DNA of 23,206 nt from Irineochytrium annulatum. Taxonomy: Eukaryota; Chytridiomycota; Chytridiomycetes; Chytridiales; Chytridiaceae. Shown here piece by piece: positions 1 through 9,700 of this stretch; the stretch's first letter is position 1, and each line of letters begins with the position of its first letter. The notes below the pieces were generated by a model. That model was not told the DNA's origin, ran no database searches, and saw nothing but the letters and a program-made list of their open reading frames with translations. The stretch spans positions 1-23,206 of the forward strand of contig JADGJL010000386.1 of the NCBI GenBank assembly GCA_027600665.1, given 5' to 3'. Both the position numbers and the translations under genes were made by a program.

Positions 1-239
1 CACGAAGAAAACGGCATGGTCTAGGTCTCGCAAGGCCACGTCCCGTTGTGATATGCGGGGCATGCTGCTCTTTTGACGACTGCTGGCGGCTTATTTGCCC
101 TGCAAAATCACGCTCAAAGTTTAGGCCCCTCCGTTAAAAAATTGCAAAAGCGCATTTTACGGTGCCATGGTTGGCATCTGCGTTCGACACCAAATGCGAA
201 TTTTATTCAACCTTGAAACGTACTATTGTTACTGGCGAT

Positions 240-1507
240 CTGTTCAAAACATGGGTGGCCGGCCCTATACATGGCATCGACCCAGTAGTGGTGATGTAAG
301 TTTCCTCTCCTTATGAAAGTTCTAATGGTTCTTTCAGTGGTTCCATTCGATGCATGCTCGTACGCTTCGACGCTTCGATAGTCTCTGACTGATATTTCTC
401 TCTTTCAGCTTTTCGGCTAGGTTACCCTTTACGAATTCAGCGGCGTTATCTGATCTAACTGTTTCAATTTCCTGTTAGTGATCTTCGCGGCCCATCGATC
501 CAGGACAGCACAGCATTGGCAACGGTCTGCCCGCTCTTATAGGAAAGGCCAAATGTGAATTGCACTTTGAATAATTATCGAGCAGAGCTAATCCATATTT
601 TTCATCATTCCTACTGGGATTACTTTCCATCACCGTAATACCCATATGGACCAGATCAAGTGGGTTTTCGATTTCTGATTTATGATGTCGCATTCAACTG
701 CCGTGCCTTTTCCTTCCATACAGATCGTTCATTTTAAATCCGCCTTAGCTAAATGTCATCCTTGATATTCATCGATTTCCCAGTCCGTCTTTCGGCAACT
801 TCACTAAGTTTTCATATCCTAGGCATCCTAATCTTGCTTGCCACAAGTCGAACGTCGACACAAATGCATGATATGGCTCTTTCTTGGGCAATGAGCTTGA
901 TCTGTAATTCTTTTAACTCGTTCTCATTCAATTTTGCGTATAGGACGGCTTGATGATCTGAGTGTAGCTGGACTACTTCCGAAGTAAGTTTTCCGTCAAC
1001 TCCTGCTTTCGCTAATTGTGACATCGAATGTAAATTCTCTTGCATCTTAGGTTCATAATAGATTGTGCTCAGGATAATTGTCGTCCTTCCATCCTTCAAT
1101 TTGCTTTCAAAACTAACTCTTCCATTTCCTTTGATATCTACGGCAACTTCTTTCTTTGCAGCCCGAATAGTATCCGCTCCCTCAACGTAAGTGCCTTTAT
1201 CAAACATTACGATTTCATTAATGTAATGCTGATTAGCTCCACTATCTACCAAAAGTCTGACATGCTTCACCGGCGTCAAGGCGGCTTCAAAGGTGAAGTG
1301 CCTCTGTTTCTTCTGGTCGTTATTTTCCGATTTCTGATTCTGATCATTTTTCCTTTTATCAGGCAAAGACCGTCGTTTCGCTATTTCATCAAGTCCGTGA
1401 TAGCGGTCTTGGGCATCGGCCGTGAGATTGCTCTTTGGATTCATACCGAGACAGATGCGTCGTTTGCTCAAAATTTGAACTTGAGACGTGCAATTGAAAA
1501 TCAATGA
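240..1507 (-). pseudogene. Copia pol fragment: protease, pre-integrase, integrase
   Basis: Reading leftwards, an open stretch of about 230 codons (1504-812) has a lysine-rich leader, then the aspartic protease motif LVDSGANQHY, with DSGA encoded at 1235-1246. It continues with a spacer typical of copia elements (LSTIYYEPKMQENLHSMSQL). Next come traces of the GAG pre-integrase domain (MNIKDD, then KARQLNATS, about 690-800) broken by stops. The integrase core follows: LLDNYSK with its Asp codon at 577-579, RSDNAAEF with its Asp at 448-450, and NGTTERT with its Glu at 333-335. These fit the three acidic residues of a D,D(35)E core. The last two lie in different frames, so at least one frameshift separates them. 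Seen: the motifs and breaks. Inferred: a long-inactive element. Confidence 0.8.
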
Positions 1508-1607
1508 CAGAGCGCATTCATCCGCCTTATTGGACGCTCAGAGGCAAATGAAATGATTGGTGCTGACTTTGACCTGCGCCCAATATTCTGACTGATCGTA
1601 TGCAGTG

Positions 1608-1630
1608 CGTCTCATTTCAAGAATGAGACG
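1608..1630. repeat. Perfect 9-bp inverted repeat, 5-nt loop
   Basis: CGTCTCATT (1608-1616) and AATGAGACG (1622-1630) pair perfectly around TCAAG. It lies between the copia pol block and the possible reverse-transcriptase fragment. A similar 8-bp dyad (CCACCAAT / ATTGGTGG) lies at 1971-1991. Both could be chance in a stretch this long. Confidence 0.5.
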
Positions 1631-1653
1631 TGGTCTAATATAGGACACTTGTG

Positions 1654-2036
1654 CTACACTATCGGTTCATGAAATGTTATAACTGACAGCATCCGTAGTT
1701 CAGTCCTATCACTGAATGGAGTGTGGGATTGACCCAACTTTGATTCCACGTATACGTGTTTACACCTTATCTCGCCTCCTTGAGTAATCGGATTAACTTG
1801 GCCAATGTCAATAAGGGGTAGCGGCCCATATATATTAGCAATCAAGTAGATCTTTGGAGGATCCCGTGGATTTCACCAACTGTATACATATAGTCGGGTC
1901 CTTTGCTCGCGTCAGACAACGCTTGCTGAGTCTCCCTACTTTTGCTATACTTGAGGCTTTTGACTCTATCCCACCAATAATCCATTGGTGGGGCTCTTTC
2001 CAAGGAATGAACTTGATTCCTATCGGATGGGAACAT
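1654..2036 (-). pseudogene. Possible copia reverse-transcriptase N-terminal fragment
   Basis: Two overlapping minus-strand frames (2036-1842 and 1845-1654) contain ETQQALSDASKGPD, then GEIHGI and later PLPLIDIGQVNPI and IRCKHVYVE. In order these resemble the start of the copia reverse-transcriptase domain, where a QEAL..P...W motif is followed by a short TW.LV motif and a C.WVY motif. The resemblance is weak, spans a stop and a frame change, and lacks the catalytic YVDD box. If real, the fragment sits upstream of the protease block in reading direction, which is out of order for one element. Confidence 0.28.
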
Positions 2037-2217
2037 TTGGAACTTTTAGTGCCGCATCACTTCTTCGTGATTATAGCATATCGAACCTATATGTATACTA
2101 ACATTTATGTGATACTGCGTTCCGCCTGACACCTTTGGCAACTGTTCCAATAATCATTCCCCTCGTAATTACAACATCTCCGCCTGGACCTCAGCGCGGA
2201 TCGCGGAGGACGCTGGC

Positions 2218-2298
2218 CCTCGACTCCCGTGCAGGTAACCAGCAATCTGGACCGACATTGCCAGGCTTGTTGCAGTTATGACATACCACTCCATTACT
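2218..2298 (-). pseudogene. Copia Gag zinc-knuckle fragment with a lost His
   Basis: On the minus strand this stretch reads SNGVVCHNCNKPGNVGPDCW, close to the Gag zinc knuckle C-x2-C-x4-H-x4-C. The three cysteines keep the proper spacing, but the histidine position holds Asn (AAT, complement of 2257-2259). An in-frame stop lies a few codons upstream (about 2320-2322). A basic, aromatic lead-in just before it (TWRPRF) is usual for such Gag tails. The missing zinc ligand and the stop mark it as decayed. Confidence 0.55.
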
Positions 2299-2300
2299 GT

Positions 2301-3461
2301 TCCTAACATCATTTCGGTTTCAAAATCGCGGCCGCCAGGTAGCCTCGGTCTGTGAGATGCTCCGGCACGGCCAAAGCCGGCCTAAGGTAAAGCAATTACG
2401 AAAAAATAACTACCTCACGCTCGAGTACGCAATGCACCAGGCTTGCCGTAGGGGGAGATGGTCGGGATAGGTGATGGCAGGCCGAGGGGATCGAGTCCAA
2501 TGGACAGGGACAGGATCAGGAGGCAATCGGATGGTCGATCGGCTTCCAAGTCGTATTTAATGGTGTAAATCAGGGTGAAGGACTTCAAGGTCGCTTCGCC
2601 CGCCCTTTTAAAGAGAATAACGACTAACTAACTAATGGAAATGAATAAGGACGCAAATTTAACGGCAGGATAACAGAAAAAAATAGGAAAACCAATAAAA
2701 AATCGACTAACAAACGGTTCAAACAGGGAAAATAATCAATAAAACAGTCAACAAAATGCTCCTGAGTGCCCTGGCCGCTAGGGGGCGCGCCAACGCGTGT
2801 TCCTGTTGGTTCTTGGCGCCTCTGGGGTTGATAGTGTTGTCATGGCGCATTTTGTTAGTGCTGGGCCACCAAAAAATGGTCCAGAAGCGGCCGGGCCCTC
2901 CTGGGGGGTAGGTGCCGCGCGGCGCCAGTCCGGGCCTTCATGAGGGCCTTGGGGACCCACCAGGACTTATTCCAGGGAACGGGAAAAGGGAAACCAAATA
3001 CCGCCCAAAAATAGAAAAGAAGATCTAGACCGAAAATTCAAGGAAAACTAAGTCCAGCAGGCACAAAGACCGCTGGATGCGGGCGGAGCCAGGCGCCTGC
3101 GAGGTATAACTCCATCCTGGCGGACGCTGGTGGTGTGGGATGGTGAGGCGGATTTATTCGATATAATTGAGCTCGAGGACATAGTATTTTATGTTCTTTC
3201 CCTGTGACTATTTCACAGGTCCTCCAGGAATTCTTATAAGTCAGTTTTCCCGGCGCTGCTTATGCTTGCTTTCCTTTTTCATCTTGCTGGCCTTCGCAAT
3301 CACCAGCGCCGTCACTCGATCTTAAGTTGTTATCATTCATGGTTTTCAACATTCAGCTAATGTTTTCCATTCACTATGCTTTCTGAGACTTCGCAACATC
3401 ACGGCAACGTGCAGTTTCTTGATGTTGAGTCCGCCTCATCCTTGATCCTACGAATCAGTTC
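2301..3461. other. Intergenic stretch, nothing recognised
   Basis: No convincing reading frame, RNA gene or mobile-element protein was found. Composition is uneven: 2560-2760 is A-rich, while 2765-2960 is GC-rich with several CG-containing restriction-like words. The minus-strand frame at 2778-2960 is a proline/glycine-rich product of that composition and is not a credible gene. If the copia Gag fragment belongs to a fuller element, its 5' LTR would be expected in this stretch, but I could not pair it with a second copy. Confidence 0.5.
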
Positions 3462-4193
3462 ATGAAGACCTCCAGTATGTTGAATATCACTCCTGCTTTT
3501 GTATTTAAAATCCAACAACTGTCCAATCTTCCTACAGCTGAAAACACTGTATTGCTGTTATGCGACAGCTCTATATCTCCCACATCTCATAGGCGGATTT
3601 CTTGTCCTTTACCAGCTGCAGGATTTCGGGCGACAACTTCGCCACCAAGTAGGTCATGGGCCATGCATGACCTACTATCAGATATGTATCCACTCCCCAC
3701 AATCACGAGGATGACGAAATCATCATTAATCTCCCCACGGCCATTGCAAACGAACCCATCCCACTACTCATCGTCGTATGGGCCATGGTTAACCAAAAAC
3801 CGCGTTATCTTGCTTTGTCAACAAATTTCTTGACTACAAAGTTGACCTCCGTATGGACGATATCCTCTGAAACACATAGCGTTTTGCACATGTCAAGTTT
3901 AATTCTTAAGCAGACGTCACCTATCTCGCTCCTAATCCAAAGATCAATCTTACGGCAAACAACCAAAGAATGCAATCATGGACCCTATCAATGTCAAGTA
4001 CCTGGGTGTGTTGATCTCACCAACTGCGCCAAAGGGACTGACCCGCTTAGAAATTGATGTGCCATACTTTCCAATCCGTCTCCACGTCCAATTGCCGACG
4101 CCCATCCTGGAGCTGCAGATGATGGCAGTGGCGTTATGGCAGCAGCTGGCATTGCGCGAAAGAAAGTATAATTTTCTCGTGAATGGACGCTGA
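3462..4193 (+). pseudogene. Coding-like, frame-broken stretch of unknown identity
   Basis: Several plus-strand frames are open in relay: 3462-3833; a third frame from about 3671 to 4057 with EDDEIIINLPTAIANEPIP; and 3978-4193 with NVKYLGVLIS and a TGA stop. No single frame covers the stretch and I could not join them with convincing introns. An AATAAA hexamer lies downstream at 4407-4412, so a transcript ending there is possible. I do not recognise the product. It may be a decayed gene, an intron-containing gene I could not resolve, or chance open frames. Confidence 0.25.
3649..3675. repeat. Perfect 10-bp inverted repeat, 7-nt loop
   Basis: GTAGGTCATG (3649-3658) is followed by a 7-base spacer and by its exact reverse complement CATGACCTAC (3666-3675). 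The structure lies in the unassigned region upstream of COQ8. It could be a hairpin in RNA or a dyad for a DNA-binding protein. No function can be read from sequence. Confidence 0.6.
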
Positions 4194-4493
4194 GGCAGCA
4201 AGTGCCAGGAAAAGGCGAGCACTGAAAGCCGCTGGAATGACGTCCATGCCGATGAACTAGGTCGTGCTTGCGCGGAGCCATCGGGTCCGAGTACAGGCCG
4301 CAGCGGCATGGCAAGCGCCTCCTCTCACAGTCCGTCGTCACCCATAAAGAGGTGACTTGATGACTTGCCATCCCTTTACCTATGCTGAGATTGTGTGTTT
4401 TTGTGAAATAAAACTACTATTCCTGATTACGCGAGCGCGGCTGCCGCCGACCTCGGCTTCCGCGTTCATCCGCGACAGTTAAGGATTGCTCAC
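4194..4493. other. Spacer upstream of COQ8
   Basis: No gene is supported here. The right part (about 4430-4493) turns GC-rich just before the COQ8 coding region and probably holds its promoter and 5' leader. I saw no clear TATA or CCAAT box. The plus-strand AATAAA at 4407-4412 could end a transcript coming from the left. Confidence 0.45.
4407..4412 (+). terminator. Candidate poly(A) signal AATAAA
   Basis: An exact AATAAA hexamer lies about 214 nt after the TGA that closes the last open frame of the unassigned stretch. It is meaningful only if a plus-strand transcript exists there. Confidence 0.25.
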
Positions 4494-4607
4494 ATGAAGT
4501 TGACAGGTTGTAAAAAGACTGCAAAGGATGTCGCGCTCTGCCGACATGTTGACCCTCCTTCTTGGGGCGAGGTCCGTGCTCTCGTCAGGCGCGAAGCACT
4601 CCTATGA
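4494..4607 (+). CDS. Candidate upstream ORF overlapping the COQ8 start
   Basis: An ATG 34 nt before the COQ8 ATG opens a 37-codon frame that is out of frame with COQ8. It ends at a TGA 80 nt inside COQ8 exon 1. If the mRNA 5' end lies upstream of 4494, ribosomes starting here would bypass the COQ8 start, which would lower COQ8 output. If transcription starts between the two ATGs, the frame is irrelevant. The peptide resembles nothing known. Confidence 0.3.
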   Translation: MKLTGCKKTAKDVALCRHVDPPSWGEVRALVRREALL

Positions 4608-6612
4608 CACGCTGGCGCTCCGAGCCCGCACCTCCTCCCTGCCAAGGGCTGCAGACGACATCCGCCAGGCAATTCAGCACACTATCTTTAAAGGCGCCGC
4701 CTCACCGTCCGCCGTTGTCGCGAACATGAACCTGGGCTTCAGGCTGGGGATGAACGCCGGCGGGGTCCCCTCGGCTGTCGGCGATTCAGACGCGCTGAAC
4801 GGCTCGTCCGCAGTGGCCTCAGCCCCGGTGGTGGATGAGTTGGAGGTGGCGGATCGAGGGGGGCAAGCACAGAACATGGTGAACACCCCGGTCACGGCGT
4901 CGTTGCCGACGCCGTCATTCACGTCGTCGCCTGTCTCTTCGCCTGCGTCGCCATCCCCGTCGTCACTCGCGGCACCTTACACGCCGCTGTCGCCAATATC
5001 GTTCGCGTCATTACCCACCGCATCACCCACCGCATCCTATGAGCGGCTTATTTCTGACTCTTCCGACTCCGGTGCAGGAAGCGCACTCTCTACCGACGTA
5101 GGCTTCTTTCCCACCACTTCTGACGGCCAAGATTAACGGGCTGACTGATTAAGAACTGAACAGATGAAACCATCCTTAAAAGCCGCGGCTGTCCCCTCCA
5201 GTCGGATTGCTCGATTATACGAGTACGGCAGTCTTGCGTTTGGAGTTGGGGTGGGGGCTATCGGAGAAGCGTTGCGGAGAGCGACAGGTTTCTCAGCGCC
5301 TGGTAACGACAATCGATCGCGTTTAGCGGCACCGACTTACTCAACGTGATGTAGATTCAGGTAGTCTTCTGTTGTCCGGAAAGAACGTGGAGCGCATCGT
5401 CGATCGGCTCTCGCGGATGCGCGGCGCGGCCCTGAAGCTCGGCCAGATGCTTAGCATTCAAGACAGCACCATGCTGCCGCCTGAGATTGAGGCCATTCTT
5501 CTCCGCGTTCAGAACAGCGCCAACTACATGCCGGACTCGCAGCTGAACCGCGTCATGTCAAACGAGTTCAACACCAAGGATTGGCGGTCCCTCTACAAGT
5601 CCTTCGAGGCCATCCCCGTCGCGGCCGCGTCGATTGGCCAGGTACACCGCGCCGTGACCTTGGACGGGAAGGACGTGGCCGTCAAGGTCCAATACCCGGG
5701 CGTTGCGAGGTCAATCGACTCGGACTTGGACTATCTCCGCGCCTTGGCGACCATGGGCTCGTTCCTTCCCAAGGGCATGTATCTTGACAACACGATTCGT
5801 GTTGCGAGGGTGGAGCTGGGCTGGGAGTGCGACTATAAGAGGGAGGCAGACGCCATGAGGCGGTTTAGGGGTATGATCGAGGGCCTGGAGGGGCTGAATA
5901 TCCCTAGAGTCGTCGACGAGCTGTCGACGGGCAAAGTGCTCACATCCGATTTCGTAGAGGGGCTGACGATTGGAAGGATTGGACATGTATCGCAGGCGGC
6001 GAGGGACAGCATCGGGGACCGGCTGCTCAGACTTTGCTTAAAGGAGTTATGTGAGTTCAGGTTCATGCAGACGGACCCGAACTGGTCGAATTTTTTGTAT
6101 GACGAGCGACGGGATATGGTGGGTAGGAAGATTCACCCGCCCTCGCTATTACTGTATTTATTTTTATTTATTTTGTTTCTTAGATAAACCTGCTTGACTT
6201 CGGCGCCGCCCGGGAGTTTGAGAAGGATTTCACAGATTCGTACGTCCATTTGCTCATCGCCGCCTCCAAGGGCGACGTCGACGGTTGCGTCCACTGGTCG
6301 AAAGTTCTCGGCTTCCTCACCGGCATGGAGAGCGCCGCGATGGTGAGCTCGCACGTTTCTTCCCTCCTCGCGCTTGCGGAGCCATTTTCGGACAAGCAAA
6401 CCGGCCGATTCTCTTTTGAGAGCCAGAATATTACGAGCCGCGTTCGAGCAGAGATACCGCTTATGTTGCGGGAGAGGCTAACTCCGCCCCCGGACGAGAC
6501 ATACTCGTTGCACAGGAAACTTTCCGGCTGCTTCCTCCTTTGTGCGAAGCTTGGAGCCAGGGTGGATTGCAAGGGGATATTTGAAGAGGCAGTTTCGGAC
6601 TACAAGTGGTGA
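4528..6612 (+). CDS. COQ8: Atypical kinase COQ8 (ABC1/ADCK family), mitochondrial
   Basis: Four exons (4528-5097, 5164-5302, 5361-6118, 6184-6612) separated by introns of 66, 58 and 65 nt give 631 aa. COQ8 is an ATP-using protein-kinase-like enzyme on the matrix side of the inner mitochondrial membrane, needed for the ubiquinone synthesis complex. Visible signatures: the KxGQ motif KLGQ (residues 262-265), the alanine-rich loop AAASIGQ (324-330) that replaces the usual glycine loop, the Lys of VAVKVQYPG (345), Glu392 in WECDY, the metal-binding loop TDPNWSNF (474-481) and DFG (494-496). The C-terminal [14 protein letters not shown] is typical of the family. The first 190 residues, all in exon 1, are poorly conserved and contain a Ser/Pro/Thr-rich tract at about 121-170; the start likely acts as mitochondrial leader. 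The exon 1 donor at 5098 is the least certain junction. It converges on CSF1. Confidence 0.95.
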
Positions 6613-6669
6613 TTATGGTTTGCCCAAGTTGCAAAAGTCATAGCGTTAACATTTGAACGGGGTGGCCAT

Positions 6670-6675
6670 TTTATT
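6670..6675 (-). terminator. CSF1 poly(A) signal AATAAA
   Basis: On the minus strand AATAAA (TTTATT on plus) lies 84 nt after the CSF1 stop. It is placed beyond the COQ8 signal in the opposite direction, so the two mRNAs should overlap at their 3' ends. Confidence 0.5.
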
Positions 6676-6716
6676 AGCGTGTACGCAGCGAAAATGCATG
6701 TATGGATTGGCTTTCA

Positions 6717-6722
6717 AATAAA
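6717..6722 (+). terminator. COQ8 poly(A) signal AATAAA
   Basis: An exact AATAAA lies 104 nt after the COQ8 stop. Cleavage some 10-30 nt further would place the COQ8 3' end near or inside the last codons of CSF1, which is encoded on the other strand and ends at 6760. Confidence 0.55.
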
Positions 6723-6759
6723 TTTTGCCGATTATACGATAACAACAAATGCAAGAGAT

Positions 6760-9700
6760 TTACCAGTTATACAATTTGTGCAAGAACGAAATAACGTGTG
6801 ATAAATTGACCATCCCAAACTCGTGAACCAACTCTGGAATCCGCTCCCGGTTCACGCCCAACCACTGAACAATCTCGCGCGGAGTCGCGTCCCCGGTTAC
6901 CTTAAGTTGAGGATCAAATTTAATTTCCCCTCGCTGAACATAGATGTACGGCTTCACCGCCTCCATAACATCCCCTTTAAAGGGGGACCCTGGAGTGCCT
7001 GCCTTCTCGTCGGCAGGCGATAAGGTTTGCCCGGCAGTCGTTAGAGGCTCATCCGAATCTCCTGCCGAGGCTTCGTCGACCGCGAGCGTAGACAAGGCTT
7101 TCTGATACAGCAAAAGAAGGTCTTGAAGGTAGCGGTACAGGCCCACGTTTAACGCGATATCGATCTGGCCTGAGAAATCAGAGCCAAATTCGAACTCGAC
7201 CCGCTTCGATGGACCCGCGGATCCGGTGGTCGTCGTTACAAGCTGAAGCGTTGACGCCGGGAACCCAATGATGACGTTCTTTGACGACGACGCGTTCATA
7301 TACGCGAACCATTCCCCACCTGTCCAAACCCTCTCCTCTGAAAGAGATATATTCTTGGCCGTGCACTTCTTCACCACGATGCCTCCCAACTCTGCGGAGA
7401 GAATTCCGTTAATGAGCACCCCGGCCGCTGACTTGTCAGTCGTGGGCTCTTTGATACCATCGCCGGAGGCCTCTCTACCCGTATCAGCGCTCGTCGAGGG
7501 CACCAACCCTCCAAGCTGTGCGCTTCGATCGCAGTTTTGCTTGTACGTTATAACGATGCGTTGCGTCATCAACTGGGCAAAATCAGGGTCGCGGAAGTTA
7601 TACCGCGTCAGCGAAAAGCTTCCTTGGCCTATAATAAATCGCAAACTTCCCGCGATTTGCTTAGCGGCCCGCAAGACATCTGCAGCTCCCTGAATTTTCT
7701 AAGAGAGAGTAAGTCCTCATACATTTCTCTCAACGTACCAAAAGTTCGAAACCAGCCTCAGAAGTCCCCGTCTTATTAAGTGCGGAAGCAGATCCGGGAA
7801 GATCAAGACTATTTTTATCAAGCGGAGAGAACGGTACGTCCGACATCCGCTTTTCTTCGATTATGTCGTACAAGCGATCCTTCGTTTGTAAAAACGTTGG
7901 TATTGTCCTCCTTGACATGATCGCATTAATCTGATCAATCGATATGGTAGTATCTGTGGTCAGAGTCAGCCCATTTGTCCGTTGTCCGCCGGACGGCACC
8001 CCGACGGTCCAATTGTCTACAAAAGTAGCTTGAATTGGGAACACTTCGAGAATCAAAATCCGCTCATACTGATACTGAACCTGCGATTCCACTCTCTCGA
8101 TGTTGAACATGAACGACGTCGCATGCCCGAAACTCCTCTCATTTGCTTTCAACCCCCGGTCCATCAGAGGGGACTTGATGGCAACACCGGAAAGTCGAAT
8201 TCCAGTCAACGCACTCGTGCCGCTTAACCGGCCCTCGGATGTTATTGACACCCCAGTAATGCCCACTTCAATCTCTTTCCAGCGGAAGCGATTCCGGTCC
8301 CAAATCGCCGATCCCAATCCAGCAAGATCATCAAGGTTGAGGTGGGCCTTTCCTATAGCCTGTCCAAGATCCGTGGTGACGTCAGCCGCTTTTAGGTGCA
8401 TAACGACCTCTGCGAAGTCGACGTACGTCCCAGCGACCCCGGCCTCCGCCGAACTATTAGACGCCATTGGTAATCTTAGGAATGCCGCTATAGGCGACGG
8501 CCCAATTTTTGCTTCGCCGCCTCCGGTTGCTTGAGTCGTTGGTACGGTATTTCCTGGTGAAAACCACAAGCGGCGGAAGAGAAAGAAGTCTTGCAAGTGA
8601 CGGACATTCACGGAACCCTCAACACGCGGTAGATCGACAACGATCAGCAAACGCCTTCCTTTCGATTTCATAGTAAAGTAAACGCCTAGGTGAAGATCGG
8701 GAAGCTCGCCGCGGAAGCAATCCTCTGGGGAGAAAGCGTGACGGAGCGATCCCGAAGTGTGCCGAATAGCCATATCTAAACTCCAGGCTTGATCACTGGC
8801 GTTTTTATTCGCATCCGGTATGAATGTTAACAAAGTATCGGCCTCCTGCATAATGAAATTCAACGCAACTTTCGATGTCGGTTGACAACTGAGGCATATC
8901 TTGGTCTCAGAAAGCCGAAGGAAGAATGAAAAGCTATGTCTTTCAGGGCGAATGGAGGCAAAACTATCAGCCGCAAAAGGCGCCGGTTCGGGATCTGACG
9001 TATCGCCCTCCTGTCCAAATCTCAGCTTTGATATGATGTCCGCGAACAAAGCGATGACAGACGGATAAAGAGTATTGTCGCTGGGGTGCACTAACAGCTC
9101 AAGGTAGATTTTCCTCTCGAATGAGTCGGCAATATCATTGTTCGTTTCCCCAAGAACTGTTTTCCCTTCAATCCAGAGCGAAATACCCGGTAGGTAAATA
9201 ATTTGATCCGTAAAATCTTCAATGAACAATTCAATTTCCATAGACGAGGTCCCAGAATGCTGCCTGCTGTGTGGTTTTGGCACTTTGAGTTGCTTCGCCG
9301 TCGACGTAGAAGAAATGCCAGGCGACTTCGTATGGACACCGCCAAATTTACACTGGCCGGCGTGAAACTCAAAAGTCCCGGCAAACGCGAGGGCGACGGC
9401 ATTAGGAACGGCGGGAGTTTCCTTCCTTGCCTGCGGGTCTTGCTGCACAGGCATCACCGCTATAACCCTTTCTCTGCTCTTTCGAATGATAGCGCCTAAC
9501 GAGTTCACATAGTCGGCAATGTTAGCATCAACATCGAGGTAAAATCCCTTTATGCTCGCATTCACAGTGGCCTGCGTGACATTCTTCACTTTTGAGCGAA
9601 TAACGTGAGCGTTTGTATCTTCTAATAGGAGCCTATTTTGCACGGGATATGTCGATAGATCGAAACTCAGCTCGTGACTTTGATCAAAGGATGTGACAAA

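Larger units (their letters stand above)
1..2300 (-). mobile_element. Degenerate, rearranged Ty1/copia retrotransposon DNA
   Basis: Three blocks read on the minus strand carry copia-type Gag-Pol signatures: a Gag zinc knuckle near 2236-2289, a possible start of reverse transcriptase at 1654-2036, and protease, pre-integrase and integrase from about 1507 down to 240. A normal element runs Gag, protease, integrase, reverse transcriptase, so the order here is scrambled and points to nested or multiple broken copies. Frames are interrupted by stops and shifts, so the element cannot encode a working polyprotein. I could not define long terminal repeats or target-site duplications, and the left part may continue outside the window. 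Confidence 0.72.

Noticed and set aside
1040..1507. 155-codon plus-strand frame over the copia fragment
   Set aside because: The minus strand encodes protease and integrase signatures over the same bases, so the plus frame is a shadow.
2470..2505. GGGATCGAGTCC resembling a tRNA T-arm
   Set aside because: Flanking sequence does not make a cloverleaf in either strand.
2778..2960. 60-codon minus-strand Pro/Gly-rich frame
   Set aside because: Explained by local GC-rich composition; no domain or conserved motif.
3201..3219. 7-bp inverted repeat CCTGTGA / TCACAGG with a possible LTR-like end nearby
   Set aside because: A 7-bp dyad is expected by chance in this length, and no second copy was found to define an LTR.
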